64,000 nucleotides of DNA, from the NCBI GenBank assembly GCA_009823505.1, contig VZQC01000265.1, forward strand, positions 3,186,034 to 3,250,033. Reading direction: 5' to 3'. Each line of letters begins with the position of its first letter. Positions within the stretch are counted from its first letter, which is position 1. Positions 32,701 through 45,203 of the stretch are shown here, in pieces. Both the position numbers and the translations under genes were made by a program. The notes below the pieces were generated by a model, which was not told where the DNA came from, did not search any database, and was given only the letters and a program-made list of their open reading frames with translations. The DNA comes from Rhizomys pruinosus. Taxonomy: Eukaryota > Chordata > Mammalia > Rodentia > Spalacidae.

Positions 32701-34395
32701 CCAAATAACCTACAGAATATAAAGCACTGTGAGCATTTTTAGAGTTTCCTGCATGTTTCCCTTCAAGTTTTTCATCTAATATTTCAAAGTACTGCTTACC
32801 TCAGGTATAAAATAGTCAGTATTTCACAGTGTACTTATTTAATATTTGTATGATGATTATGTTAATGTGTTGCTGGCTGTACAACATTCCTTCCCCTTGA
32901 TAGAACAGAAAAAAGTTGACTGTGTCCTCGTGGGTCTGTGGTCTTGACTTACACTTGTGAGTGGACAATTTCATGGTCTAAATATAGCTTCTCTGGGTTA
33001 ATCTCTAAAATGTAATTACAAGTATTCTTTCTTCCCCAATCATTGAGGATCCTGTTTTCTTGCCCTCTTGACTTTTCTTATTTTATAGAAAAAAGGAAGG
33101 TTTATTTCCTTTTTACCTCTTTTAATTCTTCCCACGATGACTATTTCAAGTGTATTTTCTGTTAGCCTCTTGGTTTCTTTAAGTGGCCTGACCACATTCC
33201 TTTATTTTTATACCAGAATCATTTCCTACAAATAGGTATCTCATGCACTGATAAGGAGAGTTCCTATTCTAAAAAACCAACAGAAATTAAGCACAAGTCA
33301 TCACCCTGAGAAATTCAGAAGGTAAAATATATCCTATCAATTCCAAGACAGTTAGTGCATAAAAAAGCATATCAGAAAGATTTCTCTGGTTAGGAGCCAC
33401 CAGACATGGCCACTTGGGATGGGTTCTGCCAATGGATCTGGGTGTGAGGGTTGCAGAGGTTTATCTAGTATGTACCAGTGAGTCAGAGCTGGAATTTATA
33501 GGACTCTCCCCTGGGCAGCTTTGACTTCTGGTGGGGGTCTGGACCAAAAATTCACCACCTGCCATCATAGTTTGACTTCCAATTTTTAGACTTTACAGTG
33601 GTACAGAAGAAATATATGTTCAATAGAAGGCATGCTTTGAACTTTTCTTGGACTAGCTATATAAATTACAATACTGGGTTTCAATGCTGGGCAGGATCAG
33701 AAGCTGTGAGCTGTCTGACCACAGGGGAGAACACCCATGACTTTACAGAGTATGTTGCTCTTCTGTGATGCTCAGGATGTTAGGGTATTTTTGATACATC
33801 TTCAGTTCTCAGTAGTGTACATTGTCCAAATCCCCTGGATTCATGGGGTCCTGGGAAACTGACCAGAGGCTGGAGTGTGTGGAGCTTACATTGGTTACCA
33901 GGTTAGAGTGTGTCGTGGAAACCAGTGAGTTGAGAGGAACAGAGAAGTGGCATTCTGGACCAAAGCTGTTAAAGAATCACCCTGCATGGTTCAAGCAGCA
34001 AAGGTGGAACCAGCCCCCCTCCCTGCCTCCCTTCTTGCCTGGAATAAGCACTGTTGTAATGAGCACTCTACGCCTAACAGTGTCTGGATTTCAAAGATAA
34101 AAAATATCGCAAGTTCCTTCACATAGAGGTCCTAAAAAGAGAAGCAAGGAATAGAGGGGAAAATAAAGGAACAGACAAGAGGCCAGGGACTGTGGGGACT
34201 GCTGAGAAGGAAGGAATTGAGCAGGAGTCTGCAATGGACAGAAGCAAAACTGTTACAGGCAACTTGGGCAAAGTCCCAGCTTCTGCTAGGAGTCGAAAGT
34301 CTGTTGGAAGCAGCAAATAGGTCAAAGCTGAGCTGAATCTGGGATCTCGTCTGTGTGCTTATGTGAGGTTTTAGATGTAACCTTTTACTCATCTC
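32701..34395. other. unique sequence
   Basis: AT-rich to 33400, more balanced after. No exon or repeat is recognised; the frame at 33822-34100 (92 codons) has no motif. Confidence 0.4.
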
Positions 34396-34399
34396 ACTA

Positions 34400-34770
34400 A
34401 TAGTTCTTCAACAACCCATATGCCCCAGGCCCTGTGTCTGTGCTGAGCAATAGCTGTGAATAGAGAAAGGTCTCAGCCCCCATGGAGCCTACTTTCTGGT
34501 GGGAGGAGATGTATAACTAATACATAAACCACAGGTCAGGTGGAGGTGTTACAAAGCATGACGAGGCAGTCCCTGTAGATGTGTAGACTTGGGGGTGCTT
34601 AGCTAATTCCACAAACAGCAAGAAAGGCAGCCTCCTTGGAGCACCAGATACAAGGAGGAGGGGAGAAGAGGAGCGACCAGAAAGGGACTGAAGAGTCAGA
34701 ATGCCAGAGCTTTGTGGGTCCTGGGAAGGAGGCTTCATTCCTTGGCTTATATCAGGTAAAGGGGCTTGAT
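34400..34770 (+). mobile_element. L2 LINE 3' region
   Basis: 'ccccatggagcctactttct' and 'gtgggaggagatgtataact' match the L2 phrase 'ccctcatggagcttacattctagtgggg'. The text that follows fits the L2 3' region. Confidence 0.65.
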
Positions 34771-36645
34771 CATGGGCTGAGCTGTGGTGTAGAGACTTAA
34801 GAGCCCATGTTCAAGCATGAGAAGATAAATTGGTATTCTGTTCAGAGGAGCAAGTGCAGATGCGGGAATGTAGAGGCAGGTCCCGAGCCTTGTGAACGGA
34901 GCAGGGCGAGCATGGGAATGGGAACAATGTCCACGGACACTGGGAGGGAATGGGCAGGCCTTCCAGTGAAAGGGACCTACTTGTCTGACAGGTGACTATA
35001 CCTTGACCTAATGTATCCAAGAGCATCACTACCAAGGTCAGAGGATGCTATGGACTGTTACCTGGTCAGCACCACACCTGGGTGTGTCTCCAGGGCTCCT
35101 TTTCCTGAGAGGGTGATCACACTGTGTAAATCCAGCACTCTACTGCATCTGGATACCTAACCTTGACAACCTGCAGCATCTTCAAGCTTCACAGAGAAGG
35201 TGCCATTGATGGTTTGAGGTAAACAGAAGTGGCTAAAAAGAAGCATACCCTTTCCTCTGTGCCCCCAGCAGGAGACAGCACAAACTCAGGCTGGGCTCCA
35301 TGAGTGATAAGCCCATCAGAGACCATGGGAAATGAGCCATCCATTAAGCTGGAGGTAGTTCTGAAAGTTGGAAATTATTCAGCTACAAAATACGGGCTGC
35401 AAGTTGCTGAGCAGGTTATCTTGACCTCAGTTGAAGAGGAAACATTTCCCCCTAATCTGACAAGTAAGGATTTCCCTGCTTTTTGAATGGTGAGTTGCTT
35501 GGTTGAGAAGCCCATCCTATTCGATTGGCATGCTATGAGATGCTTGATCGTCTTAGTTAACTGTCTCAGTGATACTGTGCCATTCCCAATTGATATACAG
35601 AAAAATGGGGTACAGAGAGATCACAGATGAGGCAATGATCAAAGGAGCAACAGGCTTACTGAGTCAGTGGAGAGGATTTCTAAGTAAGAGTATTGGGGAT
35701 GGGATTTCAGTAGTGGGAAGGAAAACCCAGGCCTGCTGCTCTCCTCTTCCCTGAGTGGATGCACTGGCTGTGTATTTCTTGTGGGTCTTCACATAGACCA
35801 GGCACCCTAAACCTTTGGGGGCACATAGATCCCTTCAAGTAGATAGACATCATCACATCCTTATGGAGAAACAGTGTGGATTCACACAAAGATCATCTAA
35901 GGAGTCAACCATTACTTTGGGGAGCTGTTCTTTCTGAATGACATGCTCGCTGCTTCCCAAACCTGGAAATCTCTGGAAAAACATTTTTTGTTTTTCCGAA
36001 TCAAACAAGTATTCACCCTGCTCAGGCTAGTAGGGAAGTGGTGATAGCTATGGAAGTCTTGAACTCTAAAGAACCAAAGGCATCCCAGGCTCTCCATCGC
36101 ACACACGCCTTCTTTGATGGTCTGTCTCCTTAGATGGCAGTTTCCATACAAGGACGTGGGCCAGTGTCAATGAAATGGCAGCCAGAGCTTTCTGTGGGTG
36201 GTAGATATGCATGTTGTTGACTTACAAAGAACTCTGCTTTTCGTAGAGCCTGGGAACACAGGTGACTCCCAAACAGGGGAGGTGGGGGTTCTGAGGATGA
36301 AGAAGTTTTCAAACTAGTTAAGCCACAGAATGTATTCCTTAGATCCATCTTGCAAATCTACAGAAAATCCTTCTGGAAATGAATCATCTCATTCGCCTTC
36401 ATACTCAAGTAGAAAATTCTTCAGAAGCATTAAGGACAAGAGGTTATCGGAGCCCTCGATTACCCAGCCAACATCTGGGCGTATTCCTTTAGACCAGGAT
36501 CTGCAGTTGGACTAAGAATTTGGTTTTGCTTCAACAGTCTTTTCTGAGTTGAGGGAGGCACTGGTGTTGATACATGATGCAAGGCAACTTGGTCCGTTTT
36601 CAAAAGCACCAGCTTTCATTTGGGTAGTGATGCTTCAGCTGGGCT
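34771..36645. other. unique or old-repeat sequence
   Basis: 34840-34960 may continue the L2. The rest shows no gene. Confidence 0.4.
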
Positions 36646-36649
36646 GTTG

Positions 36650-36990
36650 ACGATAGGATGGAGATTGATGGAAGGATAGGAAGAAAGATAAAGGTATTTC
36701 TGGAAGAGAGAGCATTAGGGAGAAATCACAAAGGCTTTTAGGGAAAGATATGAGTATGGTGGGGCAGGCAGTTAATTGAGGTGCAAGGAGCAGGTTTGAC
36801 TAGAAGAGGAGCAGCCATCATTTGGATGGACCAAGAGGGTGAGGCCCTGTCATGAAGAGTTTCAAATGCACTGCTTGTGATTTTGAACTTCTTTTGAAGT
36901 CATGTAGAATTTTGAGCAAGGAAAACTGCCTAAGAAGATCATAGAGGCAATAGGCTGGAGGAGAAGTATGAGTGTCCTGGCGGAGGTGCG
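36650..36990 (+). mobile_element. possible L2-like fragment
   Basis: Purine-rich text ('gaggccctgtcatgaagagt', 'tggaggagaagtatgagtgt') resembles old L2-type sequence. Weak. Confidence 0.3.
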
Positions 36991-37798
36991 GTGGTGAGTC
37001 TGGGGCTGTAGCTCTCTGTGGTTCTGTTGTCTATATATTCCTCCCACATCTCATTGTGGCCAGAGCTACTGGTGATGGCTCACACTTGCAGATTCTTCTT
37101 GTGTGTTTCCTTGATGGAAAGCAATGAATGACCGCAAGGGCAGATACGTGCTTTAGAGTGCTGCTTCTTCGTGCAGATAATGCGGGAGATGCTGTAAACA
37201 CCTCAGGTGGTCTCAGAAGCCTTGAGCGGCTGCTGTCAGAGCCCACCCCTTCCTCCCTGTCATTTCTGCTTGCCTCGCTCTACAGCTTGCTCTCCCTCTC
37301 CTGCTTCCTTATGTCACCTCCCAAACAAACCGCCCGTGCCCTCTGCTTAGGCTCCGCATTGGGGAAGCCCAAACTCAGACAGTGACACAGAAGAAAGTAG
37401 GTGTTATTTTTGTTTCTCCAAGTGAATCTCCTGCCAGATGGTCTGATCGAGGGAACAACATGGTATTCTCTGGCTCATTTAAAAAGGACGATTTTCAAGA
37501 TGTTCCTAGACCTCAAAAGGAAAGTGACTCAACTCTTAGAATTCCAAGGCCTTTTATTATTGCCATTTTTGAGGCTGTTTTGGAGTCACTTTATTCCTTC
37601 CTGAGCCATGGGACTATGAAGCTTCAAGCCTGGTACATAGTTTAAAAGACATTTAATCCTGCCGAAAACACAAACTTAAATGGCCTCAGTGTCTCTCCTG
37701 TCTTGTGGCCTTCTCCCTCTGTTCTTGCTTTGTTTTGTTTTCATCAATCTCTTCTAATTAGTGATTCACTTCCTCTCAGATAGATCATTCCATTCCTG
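36991..37798. other. unique sequence
   Basis: No gene or repeat recognised. Confidence 0.4.
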
Positions 37799-37799
37799 G

Positions 37800-37890
37800 G
37801 CCATCACTCAACACAATCAACTCAATGAATATTTATTTAGGATCTACTAAGTGTCAGACACTTTAGGATTGTTTGGGGAGAGACCTTAAT
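37800..37890 (+). mobile_element. L2/MIR 3' fragment
   Basis: 'tcaatgaatatttatttagg' then 'atctactaagtgtcagacac' is the L2-type 'tatttattgagcacctactatgtgccaggcac'. Confidence 0.65.
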
Positions 37891-38192
37891 CACAGTCTTC
37901 TTCTGTCTGTTTCTTACGGTAATTAATAAATAGAACAGCAATCAGACGGGGTCATGTATCTATCAGCTCAGTTACTGATAACAGTGCATTATGAAGTAGG
38001 ACTTGCTTCAGAGCCAGTGGGCTTCCTAATAATATTTCCCTTTCCTGGAGCATGGGACAGTCCTAAGAGCAAGAATCTCAAGGATTGGGCCCATACTCAG
38101 CCAACACCATGGAAGACTAGGGGCTGTCAGCTGACAGCTCCCCAAAGCAGAGAGACACCTGAGTACATGTGGTCCTTAAAGTATCACTGTGG

Positions 38193-38398
38193 GGCTGGGG
38201 AAACGGTTCAGTTAAGAGCACTTGCTGCTCTTGCAGAGGACCAGAGTTTGGTTCCCAACATCCACATCAGGTCACTCACAAACCACCCATAATCCCAGCT
38301 TCGGGGGATTCTGTGCCCTCTTGTGGCCACCACAGGTACCTGCATGCACATGGACATACACATGCACATAAACTAAAATTAAATAAAAAAAAAAAAAG
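38193..38398 (+). mobile_element. B3/B2 SINE
   Basis: 'ggggctggggaaacggttca', 'agagcacttgctgctcttgc' and a 12-base A run near the end. The body differs from the other B3 copies. Confidence 0.88.
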
Positions 38399-38399
38399 C

Positions 38400-39190
38400 C
38401 TCATTGTGCTTGGTGAAGGCAGCCTCCTGCCACACCATGCTTTCAGTTAAGGACGGGGTGAGGAGAGACCAGGGAACTACCTCTTCTGGGGCCAGGAACT
38501 GCCTTGTCATCAGGAACTGAAGGAGTGGGGAAGAGGCACTTAGTGGTCCACCCATCCCGGGAGACTGTGTCACAGTAGGTGCAGAACAGAAATTACTCCA
38601 GGTATTGTGACTTTCTTCAGCACAGGACCTGGAGAGGAAGCCTAGAGGGGCAGCATGTGGGTCTTAGCTCTGTGGACTGTGAGACTGAGTGACATAACCA
38701 TTATGAGCATGTAAATGGCAGCTCAGGATGCTAGACCTTGGGCCCCTTGAAGGACATTTCACCCAGTGATTCTATTCACCTCAGAGGATGGAGGCATCTG
38801 GTGAGAAGACATCAGAGACGCTGCTGAAGTGGACATCCTGGCATGTCTGTCTACCAGAGAAGAGCTGGTTTGTGCCACAGGCTGCTCTCCCAGCACCGTC
38901 TCCAGGCCAGCTTTGCCAATAGAAGAGCACAGTGGTAGAGAATATGTGGGGGAGCATCGGGCCTAGTGCTAGGGCTCTTTGAGAGGCCAGAGTGTAGCCG
39001 CAGAAGACCTGGATGGGCAGAGATACCATCTGTTCTGTGCATCAGCACACCCAACGAAGCAGGAATGTGTGTGCACGTATGTGTCCGTGTGTGCGTATTC
39101 ACATGTGGATGAGCATATACATGTGTGAGTTGGGTTTCTGCATGTATGCATTTTGGGGGGTGTGCTCCCACATCATGAACACCCATGTGT
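38400..39190. other. unique sequence with a GT-rich stretch
   Basis: Degenerate GT-rich DNA at 39065-39130; no gene recognised. Confidence 0.45.
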
Positions 39191-39194
39191 TTTC

Positions 39195-39560
39195 CCACTA
39201 TAGTGGTTAGGATGCGGTCCTGGAGTCACACTGGAAATTAACCCTTGCCACCTGCTTTATCAGTGCTCTGTGCCTTAGTCTACTGGTCTGTAAATGGATC
39301 TCCTTTGTCAGTGCTCTGTGCCTTAGTCTACTGATCTGTAAATGGATCTCCTTTGTCAGTGCTCTGTGCCTTAGTCTACTGATCTGTAAATGGATCTCCT
39401 TTGTCAGTGCTCTGTGCCTTAGTCTACTGGTCTGTAAATGGATCTCCTTTGTCAGTGCTCTGTGCCTTAGTCTACTGGTCTGTAAATGGATCTCCTTCAT
39501 GTGGCTGTGATGAGCATTAAAAGGCAATGTGCAGGAAGTCCTTAATTTTTACATTCTTCA
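39195..39560 (-). mobile_element. MIR SINE, antisense, expanded by a minisatellite
   Basis: The flanks 'ggtcctggagtcacactgga' and 'gctgtgatgagcattaaaag' and the repeated core 'tgccttagtctactggtctg' + 'taaatgg' match antisense MIR ('gcctcagtttcctcatctgtaaaatgg'). The core is present five times instead of once. Confidence 0.8.
39260..39499. repeat. 48-bp minisatellite, 5 units
   Basis: Units start TCAGTGCTCTGTGCCTTAGT at 39260, 39308, 39356, 39404 and 39452. They are nearly identical (tactggtctg or tactgatctg; the last unit ends ctccttca). Because 48 is a multiple of 3, a minus-strand frame of 16-residue repeats stays open; it is an artefact. Confidence 0.97.
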
Positions 39561-41185
39561 ACACTGTTAGCACTTAGTGGACACTTTCCCTGAAAATAAA
39601 AGTGTTTGATGGGTGAAGGGGTCTTGCAAATGTTCAGCCAAATCCTTCAATTTACAAGAAGTGATGCTAGAGTGTGAACGAGGTCCCCTGTCCCCAACCC
39701 CCTTCTAGTGCACTTTTCTGTGGAAGCAGGTCTTTGAATGAACACAGACATTCCCCACGATGCCTGTAGAATGCGGGAGAACAGAAGCTCATGTCCCGCT
39801 GTTTTGAATAGCAGTGAACTAAGGGTTCCAGGCTGCAGCTGTGCCAAGCAGTGCTGAGAGCCCAGTGAGACCTGCATACAGCCTTGTGGTGGCCTCCAGC
39901 TGACAGGCGAGGACTCCCAGGCACAGAGGTATCAGCAACCTGAGCTACGGGCCTCCCTTGTAAGTGTTCTGTGCATAGCCACACAAGCCCCGCCCTCCCA
40001 CCTCCTGGCACTGAGACCATGCTTTTGCTTCTTTTTTGCTCCTTTCACTTGCCCTGAAAGAAGAGGACAATTCAACATATGTGGGATCTTTGGAGTTTCC
40101 CAAGGCAAACTCTGGCCCTTGAGTGACTAAGCACCAGGATTAGGCATGAGTTGGCTGTGAACATGCCTCCTATAGCCTACACACTGTGGTCCTAAGTGAC
40201 AGGATACTCACAGACTAGTCCAAGTTCAAAAGGAGCCCCACAACTCATGGCCTGGCCACACGGTGCCGGCTTTTCACACCCACTGGCTCCCTCTCTGTCC
40301 TGGTTCTCTGTGCCTACCAGCTTCTCATATTTCAGATCTGCTTTCCCATGAGGAGAAAAATGCAAACAAGGCAGCTCAGAACTCGCAAAGTATTGCTTTG
40401 GGTACTCCTATTTAAGCTTATATCTGAGCATTCCAAAGGAAGGGTCCTAATTGGCTGATCCAGGTCACACATCAATCCCCGGCCCCATCACTGTGGTGAA
40501 CGGGCAGGGCATTCTGACTGCTCCACTGGCTCCTGCTTGCTGTGCCCACTTGCTCTTGCCACTGCAAGCCAGAACGGCTGTGAAGGGAGTGGGTTAGGAG
40601 GCCCCGATAGGCATCCCAGCCTCCACTAGAAAAAGAGAAACCAATCCTGAAAGTGTAGACCTTGCTCACTACTGAATGACAAGTAGCCTGAGGGCTTTTT
40701 ATAGCAGTAATTTATGCAGTGGAGCCCGGCTCTGCAGTGAGGTGAAGGGAAGCATCTAAGCCTGACCTTAGTCTGGTTTCCAGAGGTGTGGTATGGCATT
40801 TCCATAAACAGACCTGCTCTTCATAAAGTAACATAGAGATCAAGGTACCTGTGTATCTTCAGGCTTCAGCTGGCCTGGCGAAACTTTAGAAACATGACTC
40901 TTGCTCATTACTCTCTAAGGGAACACTCTAGGGATAGCTGTGGAGATGATACTAGAGTGGCCTCTCGGAATCTGCAGAAATGTGGAACTCAGAGCCCAAG
41001 CCATCTGCAGGGCAGTGGCTGATTACTGAGAATGGCAGAAAGCAGAAGCCTAGCTGGGGAAGGGCACAGTGAGGCGGCCGAGTGGTAGCTGCATTTTCCT
41101 CACCAGCCTCAAGCAAAGGAGAGATGACAGACTCCCCGGACCTCAGCTTCCCCAGGAAGAGATCCTAGATCTTCAAGAAAGAAAG
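39561..41185. other. unique sequence
   Basis: No gene or young repeat. The part around 40680-40860 is repeat-free and may be conserved, but the evidence is thin. Confidence 0.4.
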
Positions 41186-41190
41186 ATTCA

Positions 41191-41415
41191 GGCTGGAGAG
41201 ATGGCTCAGCAGTTAAAAGCACCGACTGCTCTTGCAGAGGACCTGGGTTTGATTTCCAGCACCCGCATGGCAGGTAAGAACCGTCTTTAACTCCAGTTCC
41301 AGGGGAATCTGATGCCCTCTTCTGACCTCTGCAGCATTGCACAACACAGGTGCACCTACTTGCATGCAGACAGTACACTCATACACATAAAATAATAAAT
41401 AAAAATTAAAAAAAA
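41191..41415 (+). mobile_element. B3 SINE
   Basis: Full length, 'ggctggagagatggctcagc' head and A-rich tail. Target repeats gaaagaaagattc (41177-41189) and gaaagaatgattc (41416-41428), one mismatch in 13. Confidence 0.95.
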
Positions 41416-42179
41416 GAAAGAATGATTCTTGGTCCAGAGCAGGATAAAGCTGCTCCCAGGCCACAGAAATGTGTTTGAAGAAGAATTTGATGAATGAAAG
41501 TAGACAAGGTCCATGTGGACGTATGACATGCCTCTTGCACATCATCTTCAAGGATAGGCGTGGGTGCTGCTTCAAGAACATGTGTTGTGTTGTGTGCTGT
41601 GGTATTAGTGCTTCCACTTCTTGAAAGGTGGACATGCCAGGCTGTCTAGAAGCCTGGGGCCAGGAAACATGCAAACAGGTAGATTCAAATTAAAGCTGGC
41701 CTGCAGGGCAGACTGGCCTATTGAAATACAGTCTGCTGTTCTTGGAAGTTGTTCTCACTATAGCTGTCTGTCAGCCAGCCTGTCTTCATGCCAAGATATA
41801 TCTTTGAATTTTGTTCATGTGAGTCTACCTATGCAAAATGGATGCCCTAAAAATGGAAATATGGATTTGGTGAATTCCATCCCAGAAGGGAACATAGCAG
41901 ACAGATGCTTCTATTGTGAACACTCTAAATTTTCCTCAGATTTGTGCAGTGGGACTTTGGAGAGTGCTCAGCATGAGCTGGCCAAGGACTCAGAGGAGCT
42001 CTTGTGTCTCAGAGCTCACAGTATCCATCCCTGTCTTGATCAGCCGAGCCTGGTGACCATGGGTCTCTCTCACCCTCTACCCTCAGTCTCATTAGAGCAC
42101 TGTGTTCTTTTCTGCCTCTCATTTCATCTTATTGTTGAAAATATCCAAAGTTTGCCAAAGCAGAAACAATTAAGTCAAA

Positions 42180-42290
42180 TTACAGATGAGAAAATGATCC
42201 CCAAAGTGATTACAAGGTCTGCCCCAAATCCCTCATCAGGGAAAGAGCCAAGATTGGAACAGGAATTATCTTGCCCTCTCCCTATCACAG
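42180..42290 (+). mobile_element. MIR SINE
   Basis: 'ttacagatgagaaaatgatc', then 'gagccaagattggaacagga' are the MIR core and the 'gagctgggattcgaacc' segment. It lies inside the longest open frame of the window. Confidence 0.75.
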
Positions 42291-42729
42291 TTCTGGCACT
42301 TTCTGTGTACACTATGGCTCCCTCTAGTGGGCAGTTGGTGCAGACCTCAGTTCCCCCCAAAGTGGGACATATACTCCAAACTGTCCAGTGAGTTCAGCTG
42401 TGCGGACCATGACAGCAGAGCTGTTTCTCCTGGTAATCCTTCCAGAACGTCCCTCCTTCCCCTTTCTTTCTTCCCTCTATGTCCACCTAGGTTGTCGCAG
42501 AACCCTGTGGTGATACCTCAGTACTTCTGGGCATCCAACCACTGATGGTGGAACTGGGTGGGGCTGGAGAAGTGGGGAGTGAACATAGACCCCACAGAAA
42601 CTGCCTGAGCGGGAAAAGACTCCTAACTAGAATCCACTCTAGAACTCTTAAAAGCCCGTTATACAAATCAAGATACATGAGTCATCAAACGTTTCCTCCC
42701 AAGCTGTGTTAAAATAGTGTAATCTCCAT

Positions 42730-42763
42730 CCAAAAGAAAAAAAAGAAAAGAAAAAGAAAATAA
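42730..42763. repeat. A-rich (AAAAG)n tract
   Basis: 'aaaagaaaaaaaagaaaaga' and more; simple A-rich repeat. Confidence 0.9.
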
Positions 42764-43225
42764 CACTATGGTATAACTTGTTGTTATTTGCGTGTGCCAT
42801 CTTGTGGTCAGGTCTGTCATTTCTTGTGCTAAGTTACTTCCCCACAAACAGGATGAGGCAGTGCCCACCAGGGCACTTTCTGAAATTATCATCAGAACAG
42901 CCCTGGACATTGACCTCTGCTTGCACTGCATCTGCTAACATCAGGTTCTTAGCCAAAAAGCAGGTCATAAGAGAAGCCCAGAGTGAAGGGACAGGGACAT
43001 CCGTGTGCCCCTTGCTGTGCTCAGATACGGGTGACATCTTTCTCTGTCCTTTCTCGTCCCTCCTGTGCCTTCTGTAACCTGGGGCAAAGCACAGCTCATG
43101 TTTCATTCCTGTTTGTGCTTGAAAAAGTTGCCACATGTGAAAATGTCTCCATCTGATACAATTTGATGGAACTTGAAGTATTTTCCAAGTTATTGTCTCA
43201 GTAAGTGAAATGGGAACTCGGCAAC
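42764..43225. other. unique sequence
   Basis: Nothing recognised; opposite-strand frames of about 100 codons look like chance. Confidence 0.4.
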
Positions 43226-43229
43226 TTAG

Positions 43230-43330
43230 ACACAGGTGCCAGCTGAGTCATTGATTTGCTGTGTGACTCTGGGAAAGCCACTTCTCTTATCTAGGCATCA
43301 TTAGTATACCATAAAATCAAGGGTGCGGTT
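43230..43330 (-). mobile_element. MIR SINE, antisense
   Basis: 'gctgtgtgactctgggaaag', 'ccacttctcttatctaggca' match antisense MIR. Confidence 0.7.
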
Positions 43331-44800
43331 GAATCCCTCGAGTCCTGACAATCTAGATTTCTGTGCTGAGCTCTCTGGACTGAAGAATGGAAGGGCCCCG
43401 AGGGACTGTTGCATTCAACCTTTTATAGTTGAGAAACAAAGGATATTGAAATGATCCTAGCTCAATTTTTGACTGTTCTATAAATTCCAAATTCTTCCAT
43501 TAAAATTAATAGCCTTTGTGCACTCCTACTACTGAGCTACAAGCTACGCACAGTAGTAATGGTTTCTTGTAGGTAGCATAAGTCAGACCTGGGGTAGGAA
43601 TTGGTATGTTATCCATCTTGTTTCCATAACCTCGGTAACATAAGACATGTTAGCATGAAAGCAAATGTGCCACACATGTAAAAATCAAAGAAACAAGAGA
43701 ACAAGCTACTTCATTGCCTTGATTTAGGTTGGATATGGTGACATCTGGAAGCAAGATTTGTCAGATGTGGGGTCCAATCAGATGGCAGTGCCACGATGGT
43801 GACAGATCAGCTTGCAATAAGAAAGCCATTGGCCATATGTAATTTACACTTAATAAAAATTGTCTATAACTAACAAGTTAGTTTCTTCACTCGCCTCCAT
43901 GGCCATTTCTGAGAGCTCAACAGATTCATGCAAGGGTCAACATAAAAAAGATATAGAACTTTTGCCTATCACAGAAAGTTCTGTGGATTTCCCACACAGC
44001 AGAGATGCTCTAATTTATAGGTCCTGCTGGATTCTAATGCAACTACTGTTCATTTCTCCCATTAAATATATTTCTAACATCTTATATGCAAATTAGATCT
44101 TCTGGTATAAATTACATAGCACTATTGTAGGTGCTCAGTGACGCTTCTGAAGGTGTTGAGACCCCATCAGGACAGGTCATATGCTGCTTTTAAACCCTCC
44201 CAGTACTGCTTCCTGACTAGTAATTTCTTTTCCCTAGGGTGTGAATTAGGTTAACCTGTAGGAACAGATGGCAGTCTCTATGATGTATTTTAACATAAAC
44301 TAGCATGTAGGAACTATAACAGGGGCTCAGAGATGTGGCAAGCCCCCCCCCCCCCCAGGCTTGAGTTTCCTTACGGGCTGTTTCCTGCATCCGGACTAAC
44401 GCAATTTACCTTTTTACCAGGATACCTCTTAGGAAGTCTTCCCAGGCTCAGTGCAGAGACCATTCCTTTGAGTTAGGAACATCTTTGGTATGGCTAGTTA
44501 AGTAAATTAGGCTGTGCTTGTTCTTTGCCTTGTGAGCCCTGTCCTTTCACCTCACTGCATCTGTCTTCATTTGCAGTTTTTTTGTTTAACAGTTTGTTTT
44601 CACCTTCTTTACTCTCTTCTGCCACTAGTAGAGAATTCTATATGGGAAAATAAAGCACCCCATGAACAGTTCTGAATTCCCAGCACAGGAGTGTCACCTG
44701 CCATAAGAGCAAAAGGCAAAGTCAGCAAACACAGCATTGTAAACACAAAGTAGACTGGGAAGTCAAAGATGGAAGCTTGCCAGGCTCTTAAAACTCTTGA
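43331..44800. other. unique sequence with a 14-base C run
   Basis: 43720-44100 is repeat-free and AT-rich. A homopolymer of 14 C lies at 44343-44356. No gene is recognised. Confidence 0.4.
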
Positions 44801-44804
44801 TGAG

Positions 44805-44941
44805 GGCCTGATGTGGTATACACCTTTAATCCCAGCACTCGGGAGGTAGAGGCAGGGGGATCTCTCTGAGATCAATGCCACCCTGCTCTCCATAATGAGT
44901 TCCAGGTCAGCTGAGACCACAGGGAGACCCTCTCTAAAAAA
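44805..44941 (+). mobile_element. B1 SINE
   Basis: 'acacctttaatcccagcact', 'cgggaggtagaggcaggggg' and a short A tail; full length. Confidence 0.95.
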
Positions 44942-45158
44942 GTCTTCATGAATGAAGGCAGGGACTTGAAGGAATCTCCCTATTTGTTAGTGGCAAGTCA
45001 GAAGATCCCATGCCTGTTACTTCATGGCTTTTCTGTGTAGCATATTTTGTTTCTGAGAATCATGGCATCTAGGAGCAAAATGGGTCCTTCAAACCACTCG
45101 TGCCAGGGTCACAAATTTCAGCATCTACAGAGGCTGGTATACACATAAAGGCAGGTAC

Positions 45159-45160
<2 letters not shown>

Positions 45161-45202
<42 letters not shown>
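45161..45202. repeat. (TG)n microsatellite
   Basis: A pure TG run of 42 bases. Confidence 0.98.

Positions 45203-45203
<1 letters not shown>

Noticed and set aside
39207..39527. Minus-strand protein with 16-residue repeats
   Set aside because: Translation of the 48-bp minisatellite in a MIR.
41621..42391. 256-codon open frame, the longest in the window
   Set aside because: It runs through a MIR (42180-42290), has no recognisable domain or splice context, and its composition matches neighbouring non-coding DNA. Chance frame.
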